Of a stretch of 64,000 bases of DNA, positions 47,474 to 57,419 are shown in pieces. The translations under genes were made by a program, and so were the position numbers. This DNA is from Moraxella caviae (GTDB lineage Bacteria; Pseudomonadota; Gammaproteobacteria; Pseudomonadales; Moraxellaceae). The stretch is taken from assembly GCF_002014985.1 (NCBI RefSeq), contig NZ_MUXU01000021.1, positions 1-64,000 on the forward strand. The letters are read 5' to 3'. How positions within the stretch are numbered: the first letter of the stretch is position 1; every line of letters starts with the position of its first letter. The notes below the pieces were generated by a model, which made no database searches, was not told where the DNA came from, and worked only from the letters and a program-made list of their open reading frames with translations.

Positions 47474-47508
47474 GCTTAAAAGGCAGCTTAAAAGGCAACT
47501 TGAAAACA
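47474..47508. repeat. 12-bp tandem array
   Basis: CTTAAAAGGCAG and CTTAAAAGGCAA are adjacent 12-base copies (47474-47485, 47486-47497), followed by the diverged CTTGAAAACAG. It lies in the spacer between rpoD and ybeD. Confidence 0.8.
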
Positions 47509-47643
47509 GTTCGCCTAACAATGCGCCACTTGAAAACAGCAAGTTTTACCCCATTATGAATTTTATCAAAGCGGGTTTGCCAAATGTTTTTATCAGCACA
47601 ACCACGCCAAACAACCCATTAAAACCAACCATCAGGAACCTTC

Positions 47644-47967
47644 ATGAAACTCACCAACCTAAACCGCGCGCCCACCGTCAATGCCAAACGCACCGAAATT
47701 CAAAACCCAGAATTGTGGCAATTTCCGATGGATTATCCCATCAGCATCATCGGTCACGAAGGCGAACACGACAGCCTGCGCCACGAAGTTACTCTGATTT
47801 TGGCGGAGATTTTCCCAGAATTTGATGCCGCCAGCATTCAAGTGCAGCCGTCTCGCACAGGGCGTTTTCACTCGCTGCGCCTAAAGCTGTATTTGACGCA
47901 CGCAGAGCAAGTGAACCGCCTTTACACCGCCCTTGATAAAGCAAAAACCGTGCGCACTGTGGTGTGA
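47644..47967 (+). CDS. ybeD: YbeD/DUF493 family protein
   Basis: The 107-residue protein has the DUF493 pattern: LWQFPMDYPISIIGHEGE, then PSRTGRFHSLRLKLYLTH and a C-terminal VNRLYTALDKAKTVRTVV. The family has an ACT-like fold and is thought to be regulatory, often found next to lipB in the lipoate pathway. No lip genes are adjacent here. AGGAACC precedes the ATG and a terminator follows. Confidence 0.88.
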   Translation: MKLTNLNRAPTVNAKRTEIQNPELWQFPMDYPISIIGHEGEHDSLRHEVTLILAEIFPEFDAASIQVQPSRTGRFHSLRLKLYLTHAEQVNRLYTALDKAKTVRTVV

Positions 47968-48018
47968 TTGCACGCAGTTTTTAAATGATGGTCTTCTAAT
48001 AACCGCACCTTAAAAAAT

Positions 48019-48054
48019 ACAGCCGCTGGCTATTGCGCCAAGCGGTTGTTTTTT
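48019..48054 (+). terminator. ybeD terminator
   Basis: ACAGCCGCTGGC pairs with GCCAAGCGGTTGT (one bulged base, one G-U) around a 6-nt loop, followed by TTTTTT. Confidence 0.65.
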
Positions 48055-48141
48055 ATAAAATTTATCAAACGATTTGCCAAGCACGCACGGTAAATCCCGC
48101 TGCTCATTTTAAACCATCACCAACTTTCAAACCTTAAAACC

Positions 48142-49488
48142 ATGCCAACCAAATCAGCCAATCCAAAAAGCAACACCACACACCAAGCTGAAAATCTGCC
48201 GCCCAAGCCAGCTGACGCCTTGCGTGTGCTGCACACTTCTGATTGGCACATTGGCAAGCGTCTGTACCAGCAGCCGCGCTATGATGAATTTGCGCAATTT
48301 TTGACATGGCTGATTGACAGCATCAATGAACACGCGGTGGACGTGCTGATTGTGGCAGGTGATGTGTTTGACACCGCCACACCAAGCAACAAAGCCCAAG
48401 AGCTGTACTATCAATTTTTGGGCAATGTCGCCAAAAGCTGCTGCCAGCACGTCATCATCACCGCAGGCAATCACGACAGCCCAACGTTTTTAGACGCACC
48501 CAAAGACATTTTGCGCGCGCTAAACGTGCAAGTCATCGGGCAAGCGGCGGACGATATTTTTGATGAAATTTTGGTCTTGCGCGCCCCCACAAAAGCACGC
48601 ACACCCCAAGCCATCGTGCTTGCCGTGCCGTATTTGCGTGATAAAGACGTACGAAAAAGCGCACGCTTTGAGCGCATTGGCGAAAAAGAAAACGAAGCCG
48701 CCCAAGGCATTTACGAGCATTATCACACGCTTGCCGCCAAAGCGGACGAACTGCGCCGCGCCTTACAAGCCGAGCACGGCAATGAAATCCCCATCATTGC
48801 CACAGGGCATTTATTCGCCGCTGGTGCCAGCATTTCTGCCAAAGATGACGGCATGCGCCAAGAAACTTATGTAGGGACGCTTGGGCAAATCAGCGCAGGC
48901 GTGTTTGCTGAATGCTTAGACTATGTGGCGCTTGGGCATATCCACGCACCGCAAAAAGTTGCAGGTCAGGAACGTATTCGCTACTGCGGCTCACCGATGG
49001 CGATGGGCTTTGGTGAAGCCAAAAAACCAAAGCAAGTGCTGCTTGTGGATTTTATCGCACGCACGCCACACGTTCACGCCCTGCCCGTGCCAGTTTTTCA
49101 AAAACTGGCGAGTATCAGCGGTGATTTGCCACACATTCACGCCGAACTTGACGCACTCATCACAGCAGGCGAGCGCATTTATGCCGAAATCATCTACACG
49201 GGCGAGACGCTTTGCCCTGAGCTGGTTAAGCTCATTCACGAACAGCTGGACGGCAGTAATGTACTGGCTTTGAGTATCAATAATCGCACACAATACCGCC
49301 ACGTTTTGGGCAATCATGCCTTAAGCGATGGCACGCCCATGCAAAACTTACAAAGTCTGACACCCACAGACGCTTTTGCACGGCTTTTAACGCAAAAAAA
49401 CATCAGCGATGGCGAAACCAGTGAGCTCACCACCGCTTATCAAGCCGTGCTAAACGCTCTACAAGAAGCGGACGAACAAGCCGAATAA
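48142..49488 (+). CDS. sbcD: Exonuclease subunit SbcD
   Basis: SbcD is the Mre11-type nuclease that with SbcC cleaves hairpins and removes blocked DNA ends. The 448-residue protein has the metallophosphoesterase motifs in order: HTSDWHIGKRL, AGDVFDTATPSNKA, ITAGNHDSP, TGHLFAAGA and the ALGHIHAPQ pair. The C-terminal DUF-type domain ends at about residue 430. Its N-terminus carries about 27 extra residues before the first motif. sbcC starts 72 bases downstream in the usual order. Confidence 0.95.
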   Translation: MPTKSANPKSNTTHQAENLPPKPADALRVLHTSDWHIGKRLYQQPRYDEFAQFLTWLIDSINEHAVDVLIVAGDVFDTATPSNKAQELYYQFLGNVAKSCCQHVIITAGNHDSPTFLDAPKDILRALNVQVIGQAADDIFDEILVLRAPTKARTPQAIVLAVPYLRDKDVRKSARFERIGEKENEAAQGIYEHYHTLAAKADELRRALQAEHGNEIPIIATGHLFAAGASISAKDDGMRQETYVGTLGQISAGVFAECLDYVALGHIHAPQKVAGQERIRYCGSPMAMGFGEAKKPKQVLLVDFIARTPHVHALPVPVFQKLASISGDLPHIHAELDALITAGERIYAEIIYTGETLCPELVKLIHEQLDGSNVLALSINNRTQYRHVLGNHALSDGTPMQNLQSLTPTDAFARLLTQKNISDGETSELTTAYQAVLNALQEADEQAE

Positions 49489-49560
49489 TCACAATCAAAC
49501 CAAGCGCACGCCACTTTGCCGCCAAACACCGCACAACCAAAAAACCGCACAGCAAAACCC

Positions 49561-52500
49561 ATGAAAATCCTTAGCCTAAAATTCACCAATATTCATTCGC
49601 TCAAAGGCAGCTGGCACATTGATTTTAGCGACCCTGAATTTACCACGAACGGCATTTTTGCCATCACAGGGCAAACTGGCGCAGGCAAAACCACAATTTT
49701 AGACGCCATCTGCCTTGCCATTTACGGACAAACGCCACGCATCAAATCCATCAGCAACGCCCAAAATGACGTGATGAGCCTAGACACAGGCGAATGCGCC
49801 AGCGAAGTGGAAGTGGCGATTGGCGATAAATTGTACCGTTTTGGCTGGGAGCAACGCCGTGCTGGCAAAAAATCGGACGGCAATTTACAGCCCATCAAAC
49901 GTGAAATCAGTGAAATTGAGTGCTTGGGCGATGACAGCGGCAATATTTTAGAAGAAAAAGCCAGCCGCTGTGATAAACTTACCGAGCAGCTCATGCGCAT
50001 GAATTTTGAGCAATTCACCCGCTCGGTCATGCTGGCACAGGGCAATTTTGCGGCGTTTTTAAAGGCGGACGCACAAGAAAAAGGGGAGATTTTAGAGCAA
50101 ATCACAGGCACGGACATCTACGGCAAAATCAGCATTAAAACCCACGAAATCACGCGCGAAAAAAAGGACGCACTGACTTTATTGGAAAGTAAAATCAGCG
50201 AACAAGTGGTGATGAGCGATGATGAATTTGCCGCACTCAGCCAAGAAATCACGGATAACGAAACAAGCATAAAGCACGCCCAAAAAACGCTTGCCGCACT
50301 TGATGAAAAACTGACGGCGCACGCAAATTGGCAACGTGCCACAAACGAAATCAACAAGCACCAAGCCGACATTCACCACCACCAAAGTGCGCTTGATGAG
50401 TTTGCGGTAGATGGCGAAATTTTAGCGCAAGCTGAGCGTGCTGCTTTGATTGAGCCTAGTTATCAAGAGTGCCTACAAAAGCAAAACGAGCAGGCGCACA
50501 GCCAAAATGAAGTCAATGAGTTAAGCACTGCTTTACCAGAATTGCAGGCGAATTTTGATGCGGCAATCACTCAAAAACAGCACGCCGATGACACGCTAAA
50601 AACCGAGCAACACGCCCTACAAACCGCCCTGCCCATCATCAAAAATGCACGCACGCTGGATAATCGCTTGGCGCAGCTGCACGATAAAATCAGCCACAGC
50701 CAAGACACGATAAACCGCCAGCAAAACACCATCAACACCGCCAAAAATGCGCTTGCTGCCGCCATATCCGAGCAAAACGAGCAGCAAAATTTACTGGCGC
50801 AAATCCAAAATGAGCTTGCCAGTCTGCCTGCGCACGCAAACGCCCATCAGGATTTGGGCGTGCTGACAGGATTAAAACAAAAACTTGCGCTGCACCAAAG
50901 CCAGCTGGAAAAATCACACGCTACAATCCAAGATTTCGCGCAAGAATTACGCCAGCAAACTTACGCCATCAACGAAAAACGTGAAACGCTCAAACAGCAC
51001 AAAAATCTGCGCCAAACGCTGGAAAATGATTACCACACCCTGCGCCAAGACACGCTTTCACTGCTGCAATCATTGCGCCTTGATGTCGCCTTTAATGGTG
51101 CGCATTTGGATAAACATTCGGACAATTCTTTAGATAATTTGGCAAATATCAGCCAAGCCATCACGCCTGCGCTAAAATCTTTGCACGAGCGCATGAACGC
51201 CTTGGGACGCTTGTATGACTTATCGCACCTGCTAAGCCAGCACAGCGAACGCCTGCGCACTTTGGCGGCAGAACACACCCAGCTAAACGCCCAGAAACTT
51301 ACGCTCAGCACTGCACTCACCCAGCACGAACAAGATAAAGACAACATCAACGCACAAATCCTAGCGCAAAATGACACGCTGGCAGCACTTGAGCAAACGC
51401 AAACCCTGCGTCAAGAACTAGACGTGCTGCGTGCGCAATTTGCCAAATTGACACCCAATTCGCCCTGTGCGCTGTGTGGTTCGCTGACGCACCCTTATAA
51501 AGAAAATAACCATAATCCTTTTAGTCAAGCTAATGATAATGACAGCGAACAAACACAAAACGCCATTGCCCACGCCAAGCGCACACTGGATGAGCTGACA
51601 GAAAACTTACGCCATACGGACGCACAAATCATCGCCAAGCGCACCAAACTTGAGCTTTTAAACGATGAGTTTGATAAACTGCAAACGCAATTTGCCCACA
51701 CGCACCAAGAAATGCGCACCACTCATCACACGCTGACCGAGCTTGCGCAAAAACAGCAGTTGCCAGAGCCTGATTTTTCGTCCGTTTCGGTGGAATTTGG
51801 CTTGAATGGTGATTTTGATTTACAAGATGGCTTTGGTTTGCAAGACAGTTTAACAGCCAATCCAGCGCACACCAAAACACCAACCGTACAAAATTTAAGC
51901 CCAGCGGATTTTGAGCAGTTGTCAGCTTGTCATATGGCGTATCAAAATGAACTTAGCGCATACGGCACGCTTGGCAATGAGATTGGCAAACTTGAAACCT
52001 TGCAAGAACAGCTTGCCAATACCGAGCGCGCACTTGAGCAAAAACACACCCAAATCACACTCACCACCCAAGAAGGCATCGCACTAAAAGAGCGCATCGC
52101 CACGCTGGAGCGCAATATTCACGGAGCTTTTGCGGACACTCGCCACATTTATGCCGAGCTGCACACGCTGTTTGGCGAGACGACTGCGCTGATTGGTGCG
52201 CACACGCCTACAGACGTCCTGCCTGCGCTGATGAACGAGCTGCAAATCGCCATGCGCACACTTGAAGCGGACACGAAGTTCACGCAGCCAGAAGACTTTG
52301 CAAAGCTGCACCAAGCATTGATTACGCCAGCAAGTCTAAACCAAGCGGCAAACACCTTGCAAAATGCGCACCAGCACATCACGAATCTTGCCAAGCACAC
52401 CGACACCCTGCAACAAAAACAGCACGCACTGACGCAAACGCTTGCCAGCATTGGTGCGCACATCACGCACAGCGAAGCGCAAATCCAAGAACAAACGCTT

Positions 52501-53661
52501 GCCTTTAACGATGAAAAGGCTACCCTTGCCAAGCTGCAAAACGAATTTAGTGCAGTCAAGCAAGAACGCCAAGCGTTATTTGCCGAGACCGCCGATGAAT
52601 TTGAACAGCGGCTGTACACCGCACAAACTTTCGCCCAAAACAAGCTGGCGCAGGCGAATGAAAAAGCGCACTTTGCCGAGCGGCAACTGCTTAGCACTAA
52701 AGAGCGGCTGGATTATGTCAAAGCGCAGCTTGCCGCCCAAAGCGCACAGCTTATAACACTGAACGACGCTTTCACCGAACAGTTGCGTACGCAAAATTTT
52801 GATGACGAAGCGCAGTTTTTATCGGCACGCCTACCCCAAAATGAGCGTGCTGCTTTGCAAACCAAACAGCAAACGCTCACGCAAAATCTTGCTCACGCCA
52901 AAGCCTTGCTTGCCACTTGGCAGACAAATATTGATGAAATTTTAGCGCAAAATCCTGAGCTAAAAACACAAAATTTTGATGAATTAAACAAACAAAAACA
53001 AGAACTTACCGCCAGTCATTACGCCCTACTTGAGCGGCAAGGCGAAGCCAAAGAACGCCATCAAAAGGCAAAAAATGAACGCGCACAAAATCAAGCCAAC
53101 CTTAAATTACTTGCCGATAAAAAGCAAGATTTCACCGTGTGGGCAAAATTAAACGAACTTATCGGCTCAGCAAACGGCAAAAAATACCGCAACTTTGCGC
53201 AGGGCTTGACGCTAGAATTTATGCTGCACCACGCCAATCGCGTGCTGGCGCAAATGAGCGAGCGCTACGTTTTGACGCACAGCCGTGATGACGACAAGGG
53301 GCAGCTGGACATCAGCGTCATTGACACCGCCCAAGGCAGTGAGCTGCGCAGCACCAAAAATCTGTCTGGCGGGGAGAGTTTTGTCATTTCTTTGGCACTG
53401 GCAATGGGATTATCGCAGCTCAACAGCGAGCATACCACCATCAATTCGCTGTTTTTGGACGAAGGATTTGGCACGCTGGACGATGAGATTTTGGACACGG
53501 CGCTGTCTGTGCTGGCGTCGTTTAAGGACGAAGGCAAGATGATTGGTGTGATTTCGCACGTCGCCGCACTCAAAGAGCGCATTCCCACCCAAATTCACGT
53601 CAAAAAAAGCGTAGGCGGACGCAGCACTTTGCACGGTGCTGGCGTGGTGAATTGTGGTTAG
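49561..53661 (+). CDS. sbcC: Exonuclease subunit SbcC
   Basis: SbcC is the Rad50-type SMC ATPase partner of SbcD. The 1366-residue protein has the Walker A GQTGAGKTTILDAI near residue 40, two very long coiled coils, the zinc hook CALC (C636 and C639) at the turn, and the C-terminal signature LSGGESFVISLALAMGL with Walker B FLDEGFGTLD. E. coli SbcC is about 1050 residues. The excess lies in the coiled coils, which are Gln/His/Ala-rich. I chose ATG 49561, since the earlier frame start has no family similarity. Confidence 0.95.
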   Translation: MKILSLKFTNIHSLKGSWHIDFSDPEFTTNGIFAITGQTGAGKTTILDAICLAIYGQTPRIKSISNAQNDVMSLDTGECASEVEVAIGDKLYRFGWEQRRAGKKSDGNLQPIKREISEIECLGDDSGNILEEKASRCDKLTEQLMRMNFEQFTRSVMLAQGNFAAFLKADAQEKGEILEQITGTDIYGKISIKTHEITREKKDALTLLESKISEQVVMSDDEFAALSQEITDNETSIKHAQKTLAALDEKLTAHANWQRATNEINKHQADIHHHQSALDEFAVDGEILAQAERAALIEPSYQECLQKQNEQAHSQNEVNELSTALPELQANFDAAITQKQHADDTLKTEQHALQTALPIIKNARTLDNRLAQLHDKISHSQDTINRQQNTINTAKNALAAAISEQNEQQNLLAQIQNELASLPAHANAHQDLGVLTGLKQKLALHQSQLEKSHATIQDFAQELRQQTYAINEKRETLKQHKNLRQTLENDYHTLRQDTLSLLQSLRLDVAFNGAHLDKHSDNSLDNLANISQAITPALKSLHERMNALGRLYDLSHLLSQHSERLRTLAAEHTQLNAQKLTLSTALTQHEQDKDNINAQILAQNDTLAALEQTQTLRQELDVLRAQFAKLTPNSPCALCGSLTHPYKENNHNPFSQANDNDSEQTQNAIAHAKRTLDELTENLRHTDAQIIAKRTKLELLNDEFDKLQTQFAHTHQEMRTTHHTLTELAQKQQLPEPDFSSVSVEFGLNGDFDLQDGFGLQDSLTANPAHTKTPTVQNLSPADFEQLSACHMAYQNELSAYGTLGNEIGKLETLQEQLANTERALEQKHTQITLTTQEGIALKERIATLERNIHGAFADTRHIYAELHTLFGETTALIGAHTPTDVLPALMNELQIAMRTLEADTKFTQPEDFAKLHQALITPASLNQAANTLQNAHQHITNLAKHTDTLQQKQHALTQTLASIGAHITHSEAQIQEQTLAFNDEKATLAKLQNEFSAVKQERQALFAETADEFEQRLYTAQTFAQNKLAQANEKAHFAERQLLSTKERLDYVKAQLAAQSAQLITLNDAFTEQLRTQNFDDEAQFLSARLPQNERAALQTKQQTLTQNLAHAKALLATWQTNIDEILAQNPELKTQNFDELNKQKQELTASHYALLERQGEAKERHQKAKNERAQNQANLKLLADKKQDFTVWAKLNELIGSANGKKYRNFAQGLTLEFMLHHANRVLAQMSERYVLTHSRDDDKGQLDISVIDTAQGSELRSTKNLSGGESFVISLALAMGLSQLNSEHTTINSLFLDEGFGTLDDEILDTALSVLASFKDEGKMIGVISHVAALKERIPTQIHVKKSVGGRSTLHGAGVVNCG

Positions 53662-53708
53662 ATTGGTGGAGTGGTGTGGGTTGGTGATAATCCGTAAATT
53701 GGGCTAGG

Positions 53709-53841
53709 CGTAGGCTGGGTTTACGCTCGTGGTTTTAAGTTGGTTCGGAGTGAATCGTAAGTTGGGTTAGCGACAGCGTAACCCAACATTCTACGGATAA
53801 ATCTCACTCTGATTGTTGGGTTTTTACTCCGCTCAACCTAC
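53709..53841. repeat. Cluster of GTTGGGTTA palindromic repeats
   Basis: The best copy is GTTGGGTTA (53761-53769) with TAACCCAAC (53779-53787), separated by GCGACAGCG. Diverged relatives flank it at about 53709-53730 (GGCTGGGTTTACGCTCGTGG) and 53815-53841 (GTTGGGTTTTTACTCCGCTC). A fourth copy lies at 59664-59690. Palindromes of this type are dispersed in many bacterial spacers. Confidence 0.75.
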
Positions 53842-53868
53842 CGCCCACAAACCACGCCCACCAAAAAC

Positions 53869-53893
53869 AAAACCCATCATCACGATGGGTTTT
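53869..53893. terminator. Bidirectional terminator between sbcC and the Sel1 gene
   Basis: AAAACCCATC/GATGGGTTTT with a 5-nt loop, T-rich on both sides. It serves sbcC (+) and the Sel1-repeat gene (-). Confidence 0.8.
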
Positions 53894-53911
53894 ATCTTGT
53901 GCAAAAGTATA

Positions 53912-54730
53912 TCAGCGCCCACGCTGATTGAGCTTACGATATTCATCACAGCCTTTTTGAAAACCATTATCACACGCCTTGCCATACCATTCTTTGGCGG
54001 TGCGATAATCTTGGCGCACACCTTCGCCATTATAATACAGTGAACCCAAATTATAATGCGCCTGCGCATGATTTTGCGCCGCGGCTTTTAAATACCATTC
54101 ACGCGCTTTGGCATAGTCTTGGCGTACGCCTTTGCCTTGATCATACATCACGCCAAGATTAGATTGCGCAGCTGCATCGCCTTGATTGGCGGCTTTGGTA
54201 AACCATTCTACAGCTTTTTGATAATCTTGGCGTACACCTTGACCGCTGTCATACATCAAACCAAGATTATATTGCGCAGCTGCATAACCTTGATTAGCAG
54301 CTTTGGTATACCATTCTATGGCTTTTTGATAGTCTTGGTGCACGCCTTCGCCGTTAAAATACATCAAGCCAAGATTATATTGTGCAACTGCCAAGCCTTG
54401 ATTGACGGCTTTGGTATACCATTCACGCGCCTTAGTATAGTCTTGGCGTACGCCTTGCCCCTCGTCATACATCAATCCAAGATTGTATTGTGCAGCCGCA
54501 TAACCTTGATTAGCGGCTTTGGTATACCATACTATAGCTTTATCATAATCCCGGTTAACACCCAAGCCGTCAGCATACATCTGACCAATAGCAGCTTGAG
54601 CTATAGCATCACCACTTTGTGCCAGCTGATAAACCGTTTGAAAATCTGGTACAAAATCTGAAGTATCATCCGCCACCGCAGGCATAGCTACTACAGCGGA
54701 TAATAGCACAGCGGATAAAATACGTTTCAT
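53912..54730 (-). CDS. Exported Sel1-repeat protein
   Basis: The 272-residue protein has a signal peptide (MKRILSAVLLSAVVAMPAVA) and about six and a half Sel1-like TPR repeats of 36 residues, from about residue 37, each with the pattern A-NLG-MY--G-GV-QDY-KA--WY-KAANQG. Several repeats are nearly identical (AAAQYNLGLMYDEGQGVRQD, AAAQYNLGLMYDSGQGVRQD), so their DNA is also repetitive. Sel1 proteins usually scaffold protein interactions in the periplasm, and some carry virulence roles. The C-terminus has a CDNGFQKGC pair that may form a disulfide. Confidence 0.9.
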   Translation of the reverse strand: MKRILSAVLLSAVVAMPAVADDTSDFVPDFQTVYQLAQSGDAIAQAAIGQMYADGLGVNRDYDKAIVWYTKAANQGYAAAQYNLGLMYDEGQGVRQDYTKAREWYTKAVNQGLAVAQYNLGLMYFNGEGVHQDYQKAIEWYTKAANQGYAAAQYNLGLMYDSGQGVRQDYQKAVEWFTKAANQGDAAAQSNLGVMYDQGKGVRQDYAKAREWYLKAAAQNHAQAHYNLGSLYYNGEGVRQDYRTAKEWYGKACDNGFQKGCDEYRKLNQRGR

Positions 54731-54818
54731 AAGATTTTCCTTGATTGATGATGAAATTTTAAAATGATTGGGTTTTTATTTTGCTCAATACACGCTGCAA
54801 TTCAGTCTGATTTTACCA

Positions 54819-55583
54819 TCACCCCACCACCCTTTGCCACAGCTGTTTTTTGGCATTTGGGTTTTGGCTGAGTGTCTGAATGTCAGGCAGCGTCTGCATT
54901 TCACCAAAATAGTCCACGCCATCGGCAATCTGGCTTAAAAACGCCACCGACTGCGCAATCTGCGGCGCACCGCCTGCCATCAGCTGCGCCATAAACCCCA
55001 TAAAACAGCTCTGCGCCAATGCCGCACTCGTCTCGCCATGCTGCGTCAAAGGATAGCGCACATCGTGGCGCAAAAAGGCTTGGTTGGTTTTTTGGGCGTG
55101 CTTTTCCAGCGCATTCGTCAGCGCCTGCCAAGTGGGCAAATGCCCGCCCAAATGCGCCAAATCCACAATCAGCACCCACTCACCATAACGCACGCCTTGC
55201 ATGGTGTAGCGAATTTTTGCTGTGTCGGATTGGTCGGTTTTTTCAGAGTTTTCAGACGCATTGGACGGCTCGGCAGATGGTTTATCGGACGCTTTGTCGG
55301 ACAAACCATCAAGCGCACTTTTGGCAACCTTACCATCTTGCACCGCTTGAACGACAGGCGCACTTGGCGCAGTCGTTGCTTCGGCATTTGGCGTGGCGGT
55401 GTTATCAGTATTGTCATCGGTGATATTTGGCAAAGCAACCGAATCCATCTGCATACGGTCAAAATTACCGCACGCCATCTCTGCCAATTTCGCATCACGA
55501 CTCACCCACAGCGGCACGCCAAGACTGGATAAAATATGCCGCTGCTGCAAATAGCGTTCAACACCTTTATTTGCCACGCTCAT
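54819..55583 (-). CDS. Possible DNA polymerase III psi (HolD-like) protein
   Basis: I do not firmly recognise this 254-residue protein. Its start (VERYLQQRHILSSLGVPLWVSRDA) resembles the LxxLGIxxWxxR opening of HolD, the psi subunit that links the clamp loader to SSB through chi. The C-terminal part has GEWVLIVDLAHLG, WQALTNAL and VRYPLTQHGETSAALAQ, a layout I associate with divergent, longer psi proteins of pseudomonads. The middle (about residues 50-125) is Thr, Asp and Ala rich linker. It starts six bases after the DUF853 ATPase stop and is cotranscribed with it. This is inference. Confidence 0.4.
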   Translation of the reverse strand: MSVANKGVERYLQQRHILSSLGVPLWVSRDAKLAEMACGNFDRMQMDSVALPNITDDNTDNTATPNAEATTAPSAPVVQAVQDGKVAKSALDGLSDKASDKPSAEPSNASENSEKTDQSDTAKIRYTMQGVRYGEWVLIVDLAHLGGHLPTWQALTNALEKHAQKTNQAFLRHDVRYPLTQHGETSAALAQSCFMGFMAQLMAGGAPQIAQSVAFLSQIADGVDYFGEMQTLPDIQTLSQNPNAKKQLWQRVVG

Positions 55584-55592
55584 CACACTTCA

Positions 55593-57116
55593 TCACTTAA
55601 ACAAGTTTTTAATCACGCCCATCAGTCCGCGGCTAATCGCCTTGCTCGCTTGTTTATTGAGCTGGCTGCCGATGGCATCTGCCACGTTGTACGCTGCGCT
55701 CTGTCCTGATTTTTTACGTCCGCCAGTCAAGCCGCCCAAAAAGCCTTCAAGCGCGCCTGCTGGCTGTTTTTCGCTGCTTTTTGCGCTTGATGTTTGGGCT
55801 TTTGCTTGCTCGGCGGCGGCAGTTTCGGCTTCGGTTTGCGCCTCCAAGGCTTCTAGTGCTTCATAAGCTGAAAAATTATCCACCGTCTTTTCATAATGCG
55901 CAAACAGCACATCGCCACGGCACGCCGCCAGACGCTCCGCCTCGCTCAAAGGCGGCAAACGTGATGATGGCGGTGCGATATACGCACGCTCCACCATGCT
56001 GGGCGCGCCTTTGTCATCAAGAAACGACACCAAAGCCTCGCCCACGCCAAGCTCGCCAATCACCGCCGCCACATCAAGCGCAGGGTTGGCTCTAAAGGTC
56101 TGCGCTGCCGCTTTCACCGCCTTTTGGTCTCGTGGCGTAAAGGCGCGCAGGGCGTGCTGAATGCGGTTGCCCAGTTGCCCAAGAATGCTGTCTGGCAAAT
56201 CCAGCGGATTTTGGGTAACGAAATACACGCCCACGCCTTTTGAGCGAATCAGCCGCACCACTTGCTCAATCTGCTCAATCAGCGCAGGCGGTGCGTTGTC
56301 AAACAGCAAATGCGCTTCATCAAAAAACAGCACGAATTTTGGGCGGTCTAAGTCGCCCACTTCTGGAAATGTGGTGAAAATCTGCGCCAAAAACCACAGC
56401 AAAAACGCACCGTACAACCGTGGCGAACGCATCAATTTTTCTGCCGCCAGCACGTTAATCACGCCTTTGCCGTCTTCGGTTTGCAGCCAGTCGTTCAAAT
56501 CCAGCGCAGGCTCGCCAAAAAACTCGTTCGCCCCTTCGCTTTCTAGCTTAAGCAGCTGTCTTTGGATTGCACCAATACTCGCTGCCGACACATTGCCATA
56601 AGTGGCGCGGTATTCTTTGGCATTGTCCGCCACATGGGTGAGCAGCGCACGCAAATCTTTAAAATCAATCACCTGCCAGCCGTTGTCGTCTGCCACTTTA
56701 AAAGCAAGCGTCAAAAGCCCTTCTTGGGTGTCGTTTAAGTTTAAAAGTCTTGCCAAAAGCATTGCGCCCATTTGGCTGACGGTTACTCGCACACGAATGC
56801 CTAGCTCGCCATACACGTCCCAAAAACGCACAGGAAACCCTGACAAATAAGACGAATCCAGCCCAAACTGCGCCATACGCTCGCCCACTTTACCACCGCC
56901 ATCGCCTGCCTGCAAAAGCCCTGACAAATCACCCTTCACGTCCGCCAAAAACACTGGCACGCCAGCACTGCTAAAACTCTCCGCCATTTTGCGCAGGCTG
57001 ACGGTCTTGCCCGTACCTGTCGCCCCTGCAATCAGTCCGTGTCGGTTCGCCATCTTGCCAATCAGCTCAAGCGGTGTGTTATTTTCGGCGGTGTACGCCA
57101 GTGTCCATGTACTCAT
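55593..57116 (-). CDS. HerA/DUF853-type helicase-like ATPase (YjgR family)
   Basis: The 507-residue protein is a HerA/FtsK-superfamily ATPase of the DUF853 (YjgR) family. It has Walker A GATGTGKTVSLRKMAE, a DVKGDLSGL block, Walker B KFVLFFDEAHLLF, and VGVYFVTQNPLDLP with DQKAVKAAAQTFR following. Function is not established; relatives are thought to act on DNA or on stress responses. The C-terminal 90 residues are Ala/Gln/Lys rich with a GGLTGGRKKSG segment. It is cotranscribed with the downstream HolD-like gene. Confidence 0.88.
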   Translation of the reverse strand: MSTWTLAYTAENNTPLELIGKMANRHGLIAGATGTGKTVSLRKMAESFSSAGVPVFLADVKGDLSGLLQAGDGGGKVGERMAQFGLDSSYLSGFPVRFWDVYGELGIRVRVTVSQMGAMLLARLLNLNDTQEGLLTLAFKVADDNGWQVIDFKDLRALLTHVADNAKEYRATYGNVSAASIGAIQRQLLKLESEGANEFFGEPALDLNDWLQTEDGKGVINVLAAEKLMRSPRLYGAFLLWFLAQIFTTFPEVGDLDRPKFVLFFDEAHLLFDNAPPALIEQIEQVVRLIRSKGVGVYFVTQNPLDLPDSILGQLGNRIQHALRAFTPRDQKAVKAAAQTFRANPALDVAAVIGELGVGEALVSFLDDKGAPSMVERAYIAPPSSRLPPLSEAERLAACRGDVLFAHYEKTVDNFSAYEALEALEAQTEAETAAAEQAKAQTSSAKSSEKQPAGALEGFLGGLTGGRKKSGQSAAYNVADAIGSQLNKQASKAISRGLMGVIKNLFK

Positions 57117-57419
57117 CGGTTACTCTCTTATGTTGTATGTTTGCTTAAAAATAAAATTAGCTGTTTTAAAAGTATGCCGAAATAAAATTATGCCAGCCTA
57201 CTTTTTAGACCATCTCTCACAATAAAAATGTGCTGTGTTTTAAATAAGCTGCTTTTAAATAAGCTACTTTTGAATAAATTGCGGTTTTGGTAAGTTGTGG
57301 TTTAAAACTGCATTTTAAAAACCGTACTTTAAAAACCATGCTTTTAACAAGCTGCACCGTTAAAAGCTCGAACCAATTATACATAAATAATTGATAATCA
57401 AGGAAAATTTACCCAAAAA
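57117..57419. other. Spacer with degenerate 14-16-bp array
   Basis: This spacer lies between two minus-strand genes and is dominated by the periodic stretch at 57232-57366. No gene is supported. It should contain the promoter of the DUF853 gene on the minus strand. Confidence 0.55.
57232..57366. repeat. Degenerate 14-16-bp periodic array
   Basis: About nine successive 14-16-base units share the form GCTGCTTTTAAATAA: for instance GCTGCTTTTAAATAA, GCTACTTTTGAATAA, CTGCATTTTAAAAAC, CATGCTTTTAACAA, GCTGCACCGTTAAAA. Confidence 0.7.
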
